Shown here one piece after another: positions 24,851 through 34,875 of a stretch of 50,821 nt of DNA (the first letter of the stretch is position 1; every line of letters begins with the position of its first letter). The stretch lies in assembly GCF_018224015.1 (NCBI RefSeq), contig NZ_JAGPOT010000020.1:1-50821 (forward strand), written 5' to 3'. Below the pieces are notes generated by a model. That model did not search any database, was not told the DNA's origin, and worked only from the letters and a program-made list of their open reading frames with translations. Origin of the DNA: Pseudarthrobacter albicanus. Its GTDB lineage: Bacteria > Actinomycetota > Actinomycetes > Actinomycetales > Micrococcaceae. Made by a program: the position numbers and the translations under genes.

Positions 24851-26824
24851 TCAGAGCAGCGGGAGGCTGCCGGTACTCGGGTGTTCCTGCCCGGGCAGCG
24901 GCCGCGCGAACGGAACCTTGGTCCCCAGTACCTGGGCAACGACGTCGTGGGTGATCCGCTGGGCTGTCAGGCCGACGCGCTCCAGCACCTGGCTGCGGGT
25001 GCCGTGATCGAGGAATTCCACCGGGAGCCCGACCTCGTTCAGCGCGGTATCGACGCCGGCGGCCCGCATCTCCTGGCGGATCCGGGAGCCGACGCCGCCG
25101 GCGCGCACGCCGTCCTCGATGCAGATGACGAGGCGGTGGTGCGAGGCGAGGGCAATGATGGATTTCCGGACCGGCAGGAGCCAGCGGGGGTCCACCACGG
25201 TGGAGCTGATGCCCTGCGCGCCGAGCCGGTTGGCGACATCCAGGGCGAGCTCGGACATCGCACCGACGCTGATAATCAGCACATCGTTTTCGGTCGAGCC
25301 GGCGGGACGGCGTGCAAGCACGTCGACGCCGTCGCGGAGCCGCTCGATGGCTTCCACCTCGGCCCCGACGCTGCCCTTGGAATACCGGATCACGCTGGGG
25401 GCGTCCTCGATGGCCACGGCTTCGCGCAGTTCCTCGCGGAGCCTGGTCGCGTCGCGGGGCGCCGCCAGGTGCAGCCCGGGGACAATCTGGACCATGGCCA
25501 TGTCCCACATGCCGTGATGGCTCGGACCGTCGGGCCCGGTGACCCCGGCCCGGTCCAGGACGATGGTCACGCCGGCCTTGTGCAGGGCTACGTCCATCAG
25601 CAGCTGGTCGAAGGCGCGGTTGAGGAAGGTCGCGTAGACGGCGACGACCGGGTGCAGTCCCCCGAACGCCATGCCGGCGGCGGCGGTGAGGGCATGCTGT
25701 TCGGCGATGCCGACGTCGAACACCCGCTCCGGGTGCCGGGCGGCGAACTTGTGCAGCCCCACGGGGATCAGCATGGCCCCGGTGATGCCGACGACGTCCT
25801 TGCGCTCGTCCGCGATGTCGGCGATCTCGTCGGCGAAGACCGAGGTCCAGGACTTCGCGCCGCCGGCCTCCGCCGGTTCGCCCGTCTCCGGGTCGATGAT
25901 TCCGACGGCGTGGAACTGGTCCGCCTCGTGGGCGCGGGCCGGCGCGTAGCCGTGGCCCTTCTCCGTCATGGCATGGACGATGACGGGTCCGGCGTAGTTC
26001 CGTGCCGTGGAAAGGGCGTTCTCCAGCGCCTGGAGGTTGTGGCCGTCCACGGGTCCGATGTACTTCATCCCGAGGTCCTCGAACATGCCCTGCGGCGCCC
26101 ACCAGTCCTTGAGGCCCTTCTTCATGGCATGCAGGCTGCGGTACGTGAACTGGCCGGCGGGTCCGCCGTTCTGCAGCCGCCGCTTCCACCAGTCCAGCAT
26201 GCCCTCATAGGCCGGGGCGGCGCGGAAGGAATCGATCGTGGGCCGCAAGGACGCGAGGTAGTCGGCGAAGCCGCCCACCGTCGGGGCGTAGGAGCGGCCG
26301 TTGTCGTTGACGACGATCACGACCCGCCGCTTCTTGTCCGCGGCAATGTTGTTGATGGCCTCCCAGGCCATGCCACCGGTCAGGGCGCCGTCCCCCACGA
26401 CGGCGATGACGTACCGGTCGCCGTCGCCGGTCAACTGCCGGGCGCGGGAGATGCCGTCGGCCCAGGACAGCGAGGAGGAGGCGTGCGAGCTTTCGACGAC
26501 GTCATGCTCGGATTCGGCGCGGTCAGGGTAGCCGGAGAGGCCGCCCTGCTGCCGGAGTGTGCTGAAATCCTGGCGCCCGGTGAGGAGCTTGTGGACGTAG
26601 GACTGGTGTCCGGTGTCGAAGACGATGCTGTCGCGGGGGGAATCGAAGATCCGGTGCACCGCGATGGTCAGCTCCACGACGCCGAGGTTGGGACCGAGGT
26701 GGCCGCCCGTCTGGGAAACGTTGCCGATCAGGAAATCCCTGACCTCCCCGGCCAGCTGATCCAGCTGCGCCACGGACAACTTGCTCAGGTCCTGCGGATT
26801 CCGGATGGTCTCCAAGATTCCCAA
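24851..26824 (-). CDS. dxs: 1-deoxy-D-xylulose-5-phosphate synthase
   Basis: 657 residues, full length. Condenses pyruvate with glyceraldehyde-3-phosphate, using thiamine diphosphate, as the first step of the MEP isoprenoid pathway. Signatures: [35 protein letters not shown] with the catalytic His, the ThDP motif [16 protein letters not shown] and [26 protein letters not shown], and a transketolase-type pyrimidine domain ([34 protein letters not shown]). The start is TTG 26824 ([17 protein letters not shown]) with GAAGGAGG five bases upstream. Downstream of acnA and probably independently transcribed, because a strong hairpin separates the two. Confidence 0.97.
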   Translation of the reverse strand: MGILETIRNPQDLSKLSVAQLDQLAGEVRDFLIGNVSQTGGHLGPNLGVVELTIAVHRIFDSPRDSIVFDTGHQSYVHKLLTGRQDFSTLRQQGGLSGYPDRAESEHDVVESSHASSSLSWADGISRARQLTGDGDRYVIAVVGDGALTGGMAWEAINNIAADKKRRVVIVVNDNGRSYAPTVGGFADYLASLRPTIDSFRAAPAYEGMLDWWKRRLQNGGPAGQFTYRSLHAMKKGLKDWWAPQGMFEDLGMKYIGPVDGHNLQALENALSTARNYAGPVIVHAMTEKGHGYAPARAHEADQFHAVGIIDPETGEPAEAGGAKSWTSVFADEIADIADERKDVVGITGAMLIPVGLHKFAARHPERVFDVGIAEQHALTAAAGMAFGGLHPVVAVYATFLNRAFDQLLMDVALHKAGVTIVLDRAGVTGPDGPSHHGMWDMAMVQIVPGLHLAAPRDATRLREELREAVAIEDAPSVIRYSKGSVGAEVEAIERLRDGVDVLARRPAGSTENDVLIISVGAMSELALDVANRLGAQGISSTVVDPRWLLPVRKSIIALASHHRLVICIEDGVRAGGVGSRIRQEMRAAGVDTALNEVGLPVEFLDHGTRSQVLERVGLTAQRITHDVVAQVLGTKVPFARPLPGQEHPSTGSLPLL

Positions 26825-26918
26825 CGGCCCCTCCTTCGGGTGGTAGACATGCCGTTTAACTCTAACGCCTCCCGGCCGGCACCGGGTGCCGGCGGGCTGC
26901 AGTACTGATCAGAGGAAC

Positions 26919-26959
26919 GTGAAGGCCCCGGCCGGTCAATGACCGGCCGGGGCCTTCAC
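26919..26959 (-). terminator. Long perfect hairpin after acnA
   Basis: Arms GTGAAGGCCCCGGCCGGTCA (26919-26938) and its exact complement (26940-26959) around a single base. It lies 37 bp past the acnA stop. No T-tract follows, as is common for actinobacterial terminators. Confidence 0.65.
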
Positions 26960-26996
26960 AGCGTTACCAGCGCGCCGTCACGGGAGCAGCCTTCCG

Positions 26997-29807
26997 CTAG
27001 TTGGCGGAGATCTGGCGCAGCACGTACTGCAGGATGCCGCCGTTGCGGTAGTAGTCCGCCTCGCCCGGGGTGTCGATGCGCAGGACCGCATCGAAGGACG
27101 TGACCGAACCGTCTTCAGCGGTGGCGGTGACCTTGAGCGTCTTGGGCGTGGTGCCCTCGTTCAGGGCGGTGACGCCCTCAACGGCGAAGGTTTCCGTGCC
27201 GGTCAGCCCGAGGCTGGCGGCATTCTTGCCGGCCGGGTACTGCAGGGGCAGGACGCCCATGCCGATCAGGTTGGAGCGGTGGATCCGCTCGTAGCTCTCG
27301 GCCACGACAGCCTTGACTCCCAGCAGCGCGGTACCCTTGGCGGCCCAGTCACGGGATGAGCCGGAGCCGTACTCCTTGCCGGCCAGGACCACCAGCGGGG
27401 TGCCGGCGCCCTGGTAGTTCTGCGCGGCGTCGTAGACGGCGGCCTGCGGGCCGTCGGCCTCGGTGAAGTCGCGGGTGAAGCCGCCCTCGACGCCGTCCAG
27501 GAGCTGGTTCTTGATGCGGATGTTCGCGAAGGTGCCGCGGATCATGACCTCGTGGTTGCCACGGCGGGAGCCGTAGGAGTTGAAGTCCTTGCGCTCCACA
27601 CCGTTGGCCAGCAGGTACTGGCCGGCCGGGGTGTCCGACTTGAAGGACCCGGCCGGCGAGATGTGGTCCGTCGTGACGGAATCGCCGAGCTTGAGCAGCA
27701 CACGGGCGCCGCTGATGTCCTTGACCGGCTCCGGCTCTGCCTTCATGCCGTCGAAGTACGGGGGCTTCCGCACGTAGGTGGAATTTGGATCCCAGGCGAA
27801 GGTATCGCCGGCCGGGGTGGAGAGTGCCTTCCAGCGGTCGTCGCCGTCGAAGACGCCCTCGTAGCCGCGGGCGAACATGTCCTTGTCGATCGAGGAATCG
27901 ATGACCTGCTGGACCTCGACCGGGTTCGGCCAGATGTCCTTCAGGAAGACGTCGTTGCCGGCTTCGTCCTTGCCCAGGGCGTCGGCGTCGAAGTCGAAGT
28001 CCATCGTACCGGCCAGGGCATAGGCGATGACCAGCGGCGGGGAGGCCAGGTAGTTCATCTTCACGTCCGGGTTGATCCGGCCTTCGAAGTTGCGGTTGCC
28101 GGACAGCACGGCGGTCACGGAAAGGTCGTTGGCAGCGATGGCCTCGGAGATTTCAGCGTCCAGCGGTCCGGAGTTGCCGATGCAGGTCGCGCAGCCGTAG
28201 CCCACGATGTAGAAGCCGAGCTTCTCCAGGTACGGGGTCAGGCCCGACTTTTCGTAGTAGTCGGTGACGACCTTGGAACCGGGCGCCACGGAGGTCTTGA
28301 CCCACGGCTTGGACATCAGGCCCTTGTCCACGGCATTGCGGGCCAGCAATGCGGCGGCCAGCATTACGGACGGGTTGGACGTGTTGGTGCAGGACGTGAT
28401 CGAGGCGATGGAGACTGCGCCGTGGTCCAGTTCGAATTCGCGGCCGTCTGCGGTCTTGATGTGCACCGGAGTGGACGGACGTCCCTCGGCACCGTTCGCC
28501 GCGGACTCCACGCGCTCGGTTTCCGTGGTGTGGGAATCGGCGTGGGTGAAGGAGGGCGGGTCCGAGGCCGGGAAGGACTCGTCCAGCGACTCGTCCACGC
28601 TGCCGTCGGTCAGCGCCACGTAGTTGTGGATGTCCTTGCGGAACTGGTCCTTCGCATTGGTGAGCTCGATGCGGTCCTGGGGACGCTTCGGGCCGGAGAT
28701 GGAGGGAACCACCGTGGACAGGTCCAGTTCGAGGTACTCCGAGAACTTGATCTCGTGCGAGGGATCGTGCCAGAGGCCCTGTTCCTTCGCGTAGGCCTCG
28801 ACGAGGGCGACGTTCTGCTCGGACCGGCCGGTGAGGCGCAGGTAGTCGAGGGTGACGTCGTCGATCGGGAACATGGCGGCCGTGGAGCCGAACTCCGGGC
28901 TCATGTTGCCGATCGTGGCGCGGTTGGCCAGCGGCACGGCCGCGACGCCTTCGCCGTAGAACTCCACGAACTTGCCGACCACACCGTGCTTGCGCAGCTG
29001 TTCGGTGATGGTCAGGACGACGTCGGTGGCGGTGGCGCCGGCCGGAATGGAACCGGTCAGCTTGAAGCCCACGACGCGCGGGATCAGCATGGAGACGGGC
29101 TGGCCGAGCATGGCAGCCTCGGCTTCGATGCCGCCCACGCCCCAGCCCAGCACGCCGAGGCCGTTGACCATCGTGGTGTGCGAATCGGTGCCGACGCAGG
29201 TGTCCGGGTAGGCGCGCAGGACGCCGTCAATTTCGCGGGTCATGACGGTGCGGGCCAGGTACTCGATGTTGACCTGGTGCACGATGCCGGTTCCCGGCGG
29301 GACCACCTTGAAGTCGTCGAACGCGGTCTGGCCCCAGCGCAGGAACTGGTAACGCTCCCCGTTGCGCTGGTATTCGATCTCCATGTTGCGCTCCAGTGCG
29401 CCGGAGTTGCCGAAGGCGTCGATCTGCACGGAGTGGTCAATCACCATTTCGGCCGGGGCGAGCGGGTTGACCCGCTTCGGGTCGCCGCCGAGCTCCTTGA
29501 CTGCTTCACGCATGGTGGCCAGGTCCACAACGCAGGGCACGCCAGTGAAGTCCTGCATGATCACGCGCGCCGGCGTGAACTGGATTTCAGTGTCGGGCTC
29601 TGCGTTGGGGTTCCAACCGGCCAGTGCGCGGACGTGGTCGGCCGTAATATTCGCGCCGTCCTCGGTCCTCAACAGGTTTTCAAGCAATACCTTGAGGCTG
29701 AACGGAAGGTTTTCTGCACCTTCAACGGAGTTCAACCGGAAAATCTCGTATTCGGTACCGGCTACATTAAGTTTGCCTTTTGAACCGAAGCTGTCCACAA
29801 TGCTCAT
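26997..29807 (-). CDS. acnA: Aconitate hydratase AcnA
   Basis: 936 residues. Isomerises citrate and isocitrate in the TCA cycle with a [4Fe-4S] cluster; AcnA/IRP1 type. Cluster ligands: SCTNTSNP (about residue 480) and [12 protein letters not shown] (about 545-548). Other signatures: [26 protein letters not shown] and the swivelling-domain [20 protein letters not shown] and [14 protein letters not shown]. Between the third and cluster domains lies a linker of about 60 residues containing [20 protein letters not shown], much longer than in E. coli. Start ATG 29807 with GAGAGGAG upstream. A palindrome 56-73 bp upstream may be an operator. Confidence 0.97.
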   Translation of the reverse strand: MSIVDSFGSKGKLNVAGTEYEIFRLNSVEGAENLPFSLKVLLENLLRTEDGANITADHVRALAGWNPNAEPDTEIQFTPARVIMQDFTGVPCVVDLATMREAVKELGGDPKRVNPLAPAEMVIDHSVQIDAFGNSGALERNMEIEYQRNGERYQFLRWGQTAFDDFKVVPPGTGIVHQVNIEYLARTVMTREIDGVLRAYPDTCVGTDSHTTMVNGLGVLGWGVGGIEAEAAMLGQPVSMLIPRVVGFKLTGSIPAGATATDVVLTITEQLRKHGVVGKFVEFYGEGVAAVPLANRATIGNMSPEFGSTAAMFPIDDVTLDYLRLTGRSEQNVALVEAYAKEQGLWHDPSHEIKFSEYLELDLSTVVPSISGPKRPQDRIELTNAKDQFRKDIHNYVALTDGSVDESLDESFPASDPPSFTHADSHTTETERVESAANGAEGRPSTPVHIKTADGREFELDHGAVSIASITSCTNTSNPSVMLAAALLARNAVDKGLMSKPWVKTSVAPGSKVVTDYYEKSGLTPYLEKLGFYIVGYGCATCIGNSGPLDAEISEAIAANDLSVTAVLSGNRNFEGRINPDVKMNYLASPPLVIAYALAGTMDFDFDADALGKDEAGNDVFLKDIWPNPVEVQQVIDSSIDKDMFARGYEGVFDGDDRWKALSTPAGDTFAWDPNSTYVRKPPYFDGMKAEPEPVKDISGARVLLKLGDSVTTDHISPAGSFKSDTPAGQYLLANGVERKDFNSYGSRRGNHEVMIRGTFANIRIKNQLLDGVEGGFTRDFTEADGPQAAVYDAAQNYQGAGTPLVVLAGKEYGSGSSRDWAAKGTALLGVKAVVAESYERIHRSNLIGMGVLPLQYPAGKNAASLGLTGTETFAVEGVTALNEGTTPKTLKVTATAEDGSVTSFDAVLRIDTPGEADYYRNGGILQYVLRQISAN

Positions 29808-29862
29808 CGCAGGACTCCTCTCGCAACAGGTTTCATCTTTGCCGCGCCGCAGACCCCTTGCT

Positions 29863-29880
29863 AGTTAGGGCGGCCTAACT
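29863..29880. promoter_or_regulatory. Operator candidate upstream of acnA
   Basis: Perfect inverted repeat AGTTAGG-GCGG-CCTAACT. TTAGG/CCTAA halves resemble iron-regulator (IdeR/DtxR) half sites, but the four-base spacing does not fit the 19-bp consensus. Regulator unknown. Confidence 0.4.
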
Positions 29881-29960
29881 CGTCCAAGCCGCAAGGACAG
29901 GCTCAAGGAAACCCGCACGGATTGCAGGGGGCCAGCCGTGAAGACGGAGCGCGGCGTCGG

Positions 29961-29980
29961 ACTACTACGCCCATAGTAGT
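29961..29980. terminator. Hairpin after the RNA methyltransferase gene
   Basis: ACTACTA-CGCCCA-TAGTAGT, 5 bp beyond the stop codon. An AT-rich stem in GC-rich surroundings. It may end the methyltransferase transcript or belong to the acnA leader region. Confidence 0.35.
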
Positions 29981-29984
29981 GGCA

Positions 29985-31346
29985 TCAGCGCCGGGGAGTC
30001 AGCAGCGCCACTGTCTCCATGTGGTGGGTGTGCGGATACAGGTCGAAGGCGCGCAGCCCGGCGAGTCCCCAGCCGCCCTGCCGGAAGTAACCCAGGTCGC
30101 GGGCGAAGGAAGCCGGGTCGCAGGAGACGTAGGCGACGGCCCGCGGTCCGGCGGCGATCAGCTGGTTGATGACGTCCTTGCCGGCACCGGCCCGCGGCGG
30201 GTCCAGGATGACGGCGTCCAGGCTGCGGGGCTTCTGGCGCAGCACCCGTTCCACCCGGCCCTGGACGATCTCGACCTGGGCGGCGCCGTGCAGGTTCTTG
30301 CGCGCGTCCCGGCTGGTGCCGGGCGATCCCTCCACCGACAACACGGAGCCGGTCACGCCCACGGCGTCGGCGAGCGGCGCCGTGAAGAGCCCCGCCCCGG
30401 CATACAGGTCCGCCACGGCAGCCCCCGGCGTGAGGAAGCCGCCGTCGTGCAGGTAGCCGGTGACGGCCCCCACGAGCGTGTCCGGACCGTCCCGGTGGAT
30501 CTGCCAGAAGCCGTCCCCCGTGACGCGGTAGTCGTGGCCGGCCGCGGATTCCTGCACCCAGGTGCGGCCGCGCAACTGCAGCGCCTCGCCCTTGGCGGGA
30601 TCGAAGCTGGCCACCGAGACATCCTCCGGCAGCTGCGCCAGGATGGCGCTGAGGCGTTTGGCCCTGGTTCCGGGGGCAGGGACCAGGAGCACGAGCGGGC
30701 GGGAGCCGTTGGCGGGGGCGGCGACCTCCACGCGTTCGATGCCCTGCAGATCGATCTCCCACAGCGCCAGGCCGTTGATCCCCGCTGCCGCCAGCGGCAT
30801 CCCGCGGACCGGAAGGACGGTATCGGAGCGGTGCGCGTGCATGCCGAGCTTGCCGGCGGGCGTCACGGCAAAGGCCGCGCGGGTACGCCAGCCCAGCCCC
30901 GCCCGCGCTCCGGACGGTGCGGGCTCCCCCACGGCTTCCACCGTGTTTTCCAGTGAAGCGGGAAGTTCGACGCCGGCGAGGCGCCGGAGCTGTTCGGCCA
31001 GCACCTCCGCCTTGAGGCTGCGCTGGCGTTCCAGCGAGATGTGGCCCAGCTCGGCGCCGCCGACGGGCGGGTGGCGGTGGGACCAGGAGCGCCCGGAGTC
31101 GGCGAGGTCCCAGAAGTGGTCCACCCGGTCAGGGGACGGCTCGAGGACTTCCACCACGTCGGCACGCCAGAATTTGGCGGCGGGGCCGTCTTCGGTGAGC
31201 CGGACCCGCACCTTCTCGCCCGGGATGCCGTGGCGGACAAACACCACCCGTCCCTCATGGCGGGCCACGCAGTGCCCGCCGTGGGCCACCGGCCCGACGT
31301 CGACGACGAGGTCGGCAGGGGCGTGCGTCCGGGTGTCGGGGTTCAT
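29985..31346 (-). CDS. TRAM-domain class I SAM-dependent RNA uridine methyltransferase (RlmD/TrmA-like)
   Basis: 453 residues. An N-terminal TRAM RNA-binding domain (about 10-70: VDVGPVAHGGHCVARHEGRVVFVRHGIPGE) precedes a middle RNA-contacting region and a Rossmann methyltransferase domain: VADLYAGAGLFTAPLADAVG (SAM), LDAVILDPPRAGAGKDV, the nucleophile YVSCDPASFARDL (about residue 408) and a final HHMETVALLTP with the base-acting Glu. Makes 5-methyluridine in rRNA or tRNA. The FeS-cluster CxxxxxCxxC of RlmD is not seen in the N-terminal part. ATG 31346 overlaps the stop of the permease gene (ATGA), so translation is coupled. Confidence 0.93.
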   Translation of the reverse strand: MNPDTRTHAPADLVVDVGPVAHGGHCVARHEGRVVFVRHGIPGEKVRVRLTEDGPAAKFWRADVVEVLEPSPDRVDHFWDLADSGRSWSHRHPPVGGAELGHISLERQRSLKAEVLAEQLRRLAGVELPASLENTVEAVGEPAPSGARAGLGWRTRAAFAVTPAGKLGMHAHRSDTVLPVRGMPLAAAGINGLALWEIDLQGIERVEVAAPANGSRPLVLLVPAPGTRAKRLSAILAQLPEDVSVASFDPAKGEALQLRGRTWVQESAAGHDYRVTGDGFWQIHRDGPDTLVGAVTGYLHDGGFLTPGAAVADLYAGAGLFTAPLADAVGVTGSVLSVEGSPGTSRDARKNLHGAAQVEIVQGRVERVLRQKPRSLDAVILDPPRAGAGKDVINQLIAAGPRAVAYVSCDPASFARDLGYFRQGGWGLAGLRAFDLYPHTHHMETVALLTPRR

Positions 31347-33322
31347 TGGATATCCTGCAGTCTCTTTGCTTCTTCGGACGATTTCAGCTGCCACGGCACG
31401 CTCGCGACCATGACCCCCGGCTCGAAGTGCAGCCGGGTCTTGATCCGCAGTGCGGTCTGGTTGTGGACCAGCTGCTCCCACCATTTGCCGACCACGTACT
31501 CGGGGATGTACACGACGATCAGGTCCCGCGGCGAATCCCGCCGCATGTTGGTGATGTATTCCATGATGGGCGTGACCGTTTCGCGGAACGGGCTGGCGAG
31601 CACCGTCAGCGGTACCGGGATGTCCAGCTTCTCCCAGTCGGCCACGGTCTGCGCCGTCTCGTCGGCGCTGATGTCCACCGTGATGGCGTCCAGCCGGGAG
31701 GGCCGCGACGCGCGGGCATAGGCCAGGGCCCGCAGGACCGGCTTGCGGATGTGGGAGACCAGCAGCACGGCGTGCACCCGGGTGGGGAGGGCCCGGGGCG
31801 AGGAGTCCTCGTCCACGGCGAGTTCCTTGGCGACGTTGTCGTAGTGCGCCCGGATGCTCCACATGATCAGGAACAGGACGAACATGGCCAGCAGCGCGAT
31901 CCAGGCGCCCTGCTGGAATTTTGTGATCAGCACGATCACCAGGACCAGGCCTGTCATGCCGAAGCCGATCGTGTTGATGGTGCGGGACTTGATCATCCGC
32001 AGTTTCGCTGCCGGGTCCTTGGCGAGTTTGAGCTCCCGGCCCCAGTGCCGGATCATGCCCAGCTGGCTCATGGTGAAGGAGATGAAGACGCCCACGATGT
32101 AGAGCTGGATGAGTTTGGTGACGTCCGCGTTGAAGGCGATGATCAGCACGAGGGCGCCGGCGGCCAGCGCGAGGACGCCGTTGCTGAAGGCCAGCCGGTC
32201 CCCGCGGGTGCGCAGCTGGCGGGGCAGGTAACCGTCCTGGGCCAGGATCGAGCCGAGCACGGGGAAGCCGTTGAAAGCGGTGTTGGAGGCGAACACCAGG
32301 ATCACGCCGGTGGCGGCGACCACGATGTAGAAGGGAATGGATCCGGCGCCGAAGATCGTCTGCGCGATCTGGCTGATCGCGGGGTTCTGGATGTAGTCCT
32401 CGGGCAGCGGCTTGCCGTCCAGCAGGAATTCCTTCGCCGGGTCCAGCACGATGTGCACCTTGGTGGCGTTGGCCAGGTAAATGATGCCCGCCAGCATGGC
32501 GGCGGCAATGACGCCGAGCAGCAGCAGGGTGGTGGCCGCGTTCTGGCTCTTGGGTTTCCGGAAGTTCGGCACGCCGTTGCTGATGGCCTCGACGCCGGTC
32601 AGCGCGGCGGCCCCGGAGGAAAAGGCCCGGAGCAGCAGGAACGCGCCGGCGAGGCCGACCATCCCTTCGTCGAAGCCTTCCGCGGGAATGATCGTGAAGG
32701 CCGCTGAGGGTGCCTGGCCCAGCTGCCCGGTGAGGGCCTGGAAGATACCGATGGCCGTCATGCCCAGGATGGAGGCCATGAAGATGTAGGTCGGCACGGC
32801 GAAGACGCTGCCGGCCTCCCTGATGCCGCGCAGGTTCACGAGGGCCAGGATCACCACGCCCACGGTCGCGATGGCGGCCTGCTGGCCATGCAGCGACGGG
32901 ACGGCGGTGGTCAGGTAGGCGGCGGCCGAGGACATCGACACGGCGACCGTCAGGACATAGTCCACGAGGAGCGCGGCGGCGACGGTGAGGCCCGCATACT
33001 TGCCCAGGTTCTCGTTCGCGATCTCGTAGTCGCCGCCGCCGGAGGGGTAGGCATGGACGTTCTGGCGGTAGGAGGCGACGACGGTCAGCAGCACCACCAT
33101 CACGGCCAGCCCCACCCAGGGCGAGAACGCCACCGCGCTGGCGCCGGCAAGCGCCAGCGTCAGCAGGATTTCGTCCGGCGCATAGGCCACGGACGACAGC
33201 GCATCCGAGGCGAAGATGGGAAGCGCGATCCGCTTCGGCAGCAGGGTGTGGGCCAGACGGTCGTTCCGGAAGGGCCTGCCTACCAGCACCCGCTTCACGG
33301 CATTGAATATTGTCAGCACCAC
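31343..33322 (-). CDS. APC-superfamily permease, KimA-like potassium transporter candidate
   Basis: 659 residues: about 12 transmembrane helices (residues 30-480) and a cytosolic C-terminal domain. The N-terminal IFASDALSSVAYAPDEILLTL matches the substrate helix of the KimA/YdaO potassium-proton symporters, and SGGGDYEIANENLG and SNGVPNFRKPKS are typical of this branch. The C-terminal part (HAVLLVSHIRKPVLRALAYA) is USP-like, as in KimA, where c-di-AMP binds. Divergent neighbours are two TrkA-type regulators, which supports a potassium role. The start is GTG 33322 or the adjacent GTG 33319. The latter lies exactly 6 nt after TAGCTT, fitting a leaderless mRNA. Confidence 0.85.
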   Translation of the reverse strand: MVLTIFNAVKRVLVGRPFRNDRLAHTLLPKRIALPIFASDALSSVAYAPDEILLTLALAGASAVAFSPWVGLAVMVVLLTVVASYRQNVHAYPSGGGDYEIANENLGKYAGLTVAAALLVDYVLTVAVSMSSAAAYLTTAVPSLHGQQAAIATVGVVILALVNLRGIREAGSVFAVPTYIFMASILGMTAIGIFQALTGQLGQAPSAAFTIIPAEGFDEGMVGLAGAFLLLRAFSSGAAALTGVEAISNGVPNFRKPKSQNAATTLLLLGVIAAAMLAGIIYLANATKVHIVLDPAKEFLLDGKPLPEDYIQNPAISQIAQTIFGAGSIPFYIVVAATGVILVFASNTAFNGFPVLGSILAQDGYLPRQLRTRGDRLAFSNGVLALAAGALVLIIAFNADVTKLIQLYIVGVFISFTMSQLGMIRHWGRELKLAKDPAAKLRMIKSRTINTIGFGMTGLVLVIVLITKFQQGAWIALLAMFVLFLIMWSIRAHYDNVAKELAVDEDSSPRALPTRVHAVLLVSHIRKPVLRALAYARASRPSRLDAITVDISADETAQTVADWEKLDIPVPLTVLASPFRETVTPIMEYITNMRRDSPRDLIVVYIPEYVVGKWWEQLVHNQTALRIKTRLHFEPGVMVASVPWQLKSSEEAKRLQDIQ

Positions 33323-33325
33323 ACA

Positions 33326-33331
33326 AAGCTA
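33326..33331 (-). promoter_or_regulatory. -10 box for leaderless permease mRNA
   Basis: TAGCTT on the minus strand, six bases before GTG 33319 and three before GTG 33322. It favours the second GTG as start. Confidence 0.35.
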
Positions 33332-33439
33332 GTCTGATTCGGACGCGATGTCATGACGGCAAAGATCGGCCCCTTCGTGGCCGGTAGAGTTTTACCCGGC
33401 AGCAGACGCGGCAGCAGGCAGAGTACAGAGGAGGAACGT

Positions 33440-34111
33440 GTGGCGCACTTCGTGATCATGGGTTGTGGCCGGGTGGGGGCGACCCTGGCGCACACGCTGG
33501 AGGATGCCGGCCATTCGGTGGCCATCATCGACCAGGACGACCGTGCTTTCCGGCGGCTCCGCACGGGTTTCTCCGGCCGCAAGGTCACCGGCGTCGGGTT
33601 TGACCGGGATACGCTCAAGCAGGCCGGCGTCGAGGAGGCCTATGCCTTCGCTGCCGTGTCCAGCGGCGACAATTCCAACATCCTGGCCACCCGTGTGGCC
33701 CGCGAAACCTTCCACGTCCCCCATGTGGTCGCCAGGATCTACGATCCGGGCCGCGCGGAGATCTACCAGCGCCTCGGCATCCCCACGGTCGCGGCGGTGC
33801 GCTGGAGCGCCGACCAGGTCCTCCGCCGGATCCTTCCCGAGCAGCACCTTGCCGGTGACTTCCGGGATCCTTCGGGCCGGCTGGTGCTCGCCGAAGTCGA
33901 CCTGAACGCCGGCTGGATCGGGCACCCGGTGGCCGCGATCGAGAAAGCGGCGGGTATCCGGATCGCCTATCTGACCCGGTTCGGTGAGGGCATGCTGCCC
34001 GTGGCCGGCACCTCCTTCCAGGACGGCGATACCGTGCACGCCATGCTGAGCGTGGACCGCAGCTCCGAGGTCGCCCATATTCTTGCCAAGTCCCCCGCCA
34101 AGGAGTCCTGA
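33440..34111 (+). CDS. TrkA family potassium uptake regulatory protein (CeoB-like)
   Basis: 223 residues with an N-terminal RCK_N Rossmann domain (FVIMGCGRVGATLAHTLEDAGHSVAIIDQD, NAD-binding GxGxxG) and a C-terminal RCK_C domain (about 130-215, GHPVAAIEKAAGIRIAYLTRFGEGMLP). Gates a potassium channel or transporter in response to nucleotides. Start GTG 33440 is supported by GAGGAGG at 33429-33435; an upstream in-frame ATG at 33353 lies before the TAGAGT -10 candidate (33385-33390) and is rejected. A second TrkA gene follows immediately. Together they match the CeoB/CeoC pair of mycobacteria. No trkH membrane subunit is in the window. Confidence 0.92.
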   Translation: MAHFVIMGCGRVGATLAHTLEDAGHSVAIIDQDDRAFRRLRTGFSGRKVTGVGFDRDTLKQAGVEEAYAFAAVSSGDNSNILATRVARETFHVPHVVARIYDPGRAEIYQRLGIPTVAAVRWSADQVLRRILPEQHLAGDFRDPSGRLVLAEVDLNAGWIGHPVAAIEKAAGIRIAYLTRFGEGMLPVAGTSFQDGDTVHAMLSVDRSSEVAHILAKSPAKES

Positions 34112-34855
34112 GTGAAAGTCGTCATCGTCGGCGCGGGAAGCGTCGGTTCCTCGATCGCCCGCGAACTGCTGGCCCATAGGCACGAAATCCTGCTGATCGA
34201 CCTGAAGCCGGAGGTCATCGGCCGCAGCGGCCTGCGCGGCGCCCACTGGCTTGTCGGCGATGCCTGCGAACTGAGCACGCTCCAGGACGCCAAGCTCGAG
34301 GACGCCGACGTTGTGGTCTCCGCCACCGGCGACGACAAGGTCAACCTGGTGGTCTCGCTGCTGGCCAAGACCGAGTTCGGCGTCGGCCGGACGGTGGGCC
34401 GGGTCAACAACCCGAAGAACGACTGGATGTTCGATGATTCGTGGGGCGTCGACGTCGCGGTCAACACCCCGCAGCTGATGACGGCCCTCGTGGAGGAAGC
34501 TGTGGAGATCGGCGACCTCGTCCGGCTGCTGACCCTCCAGACCGGGGTGTCCTCGCTGGTCGAGTTCACCGTCCCCCACGATTCGTACGTGATCGGACTG
34601 ACCGTGGGCGATATCGAGTGGCCCGAGGACGCCACCCTGGTCGCGATCCTGCGGGACCAGGCTCCGATCACGCCAAGCCGTGATGACGTGATCGACGGCG
34701 GGGATGAGCTGTTCTTCGTGACCACGATCGCGGCCGAGGACGAGCTCCGGGCCCTGCTCTCCCCCGAATCACCGGTCGACGAGCGGCACCCGGTGACCTC
34801 GGACCAGCACGGCCACGAGAACCATGTGCCCGCGGATGACGGCTTCGACGGCTGA
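34112..34855 (+). CDS. TrkA family potassium uptake regulatory protein (CeoC-like)
   Basis: 247 residues. RCK_N domain with VVIVGAGSVGSSIARELLAHRHEILLIDL and ADVVVSATGDDKVNLVVSLLAK; RCK_C domain at about 135-220 (FTVPHDSYVIGLTVGDIEWPEDATLVAILRD). The GTG start at 34112 directly abuts the TGA of the first TrkA gene, so the two are cotranslated and probably form heteromers. The last 25 residues are a His/Asp-rich tail (DERHPVTSDQHGHENHVPAD) not needed for the fold. It converges with the DUF3159 gene across an extended hairpin. Confidence 0.92.
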   Translation: MKVVIVGAGSVGSSIARELLAHRHEILLIDLKPEVIGRSGLRGAHWLVGDACELSTLQDAKLEDADVVVSATGDDKVNLVVSLLAKTEFGVGRTVGRVNNPKNDWMFDDSWGVDVAVNTPQLMTALVEEAVEIGDLVRLLTLQTGVSSLVEFTVPHDSYVIGLTVGDIEWPEDATLVAILRDQAPITPSRDDVIDGGDELFFVTTIAAEDELRALLSPESPVDERHPVTSDQHGHENHVPADDGFDG

Positions 34856-34875
34856 ACAGCCCGCCGCCCCGCTCC

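Noticed and set aside
29985..33326. Single 1113-residue ORF across the methyltransferase and permease
   Set aside because: Only its C-terminal 453 residues are protein-like; the rest is a shadow of the permease, which lies in another frame and overlaps by ATGA.
33323..33439. c-di-AMP (ydaO-type) riboswitch upstream of the KimA-like gene
   Set aside because: The divergent gap is only about 117 bp and the -10 box predicts no leader, so there is no room for it.
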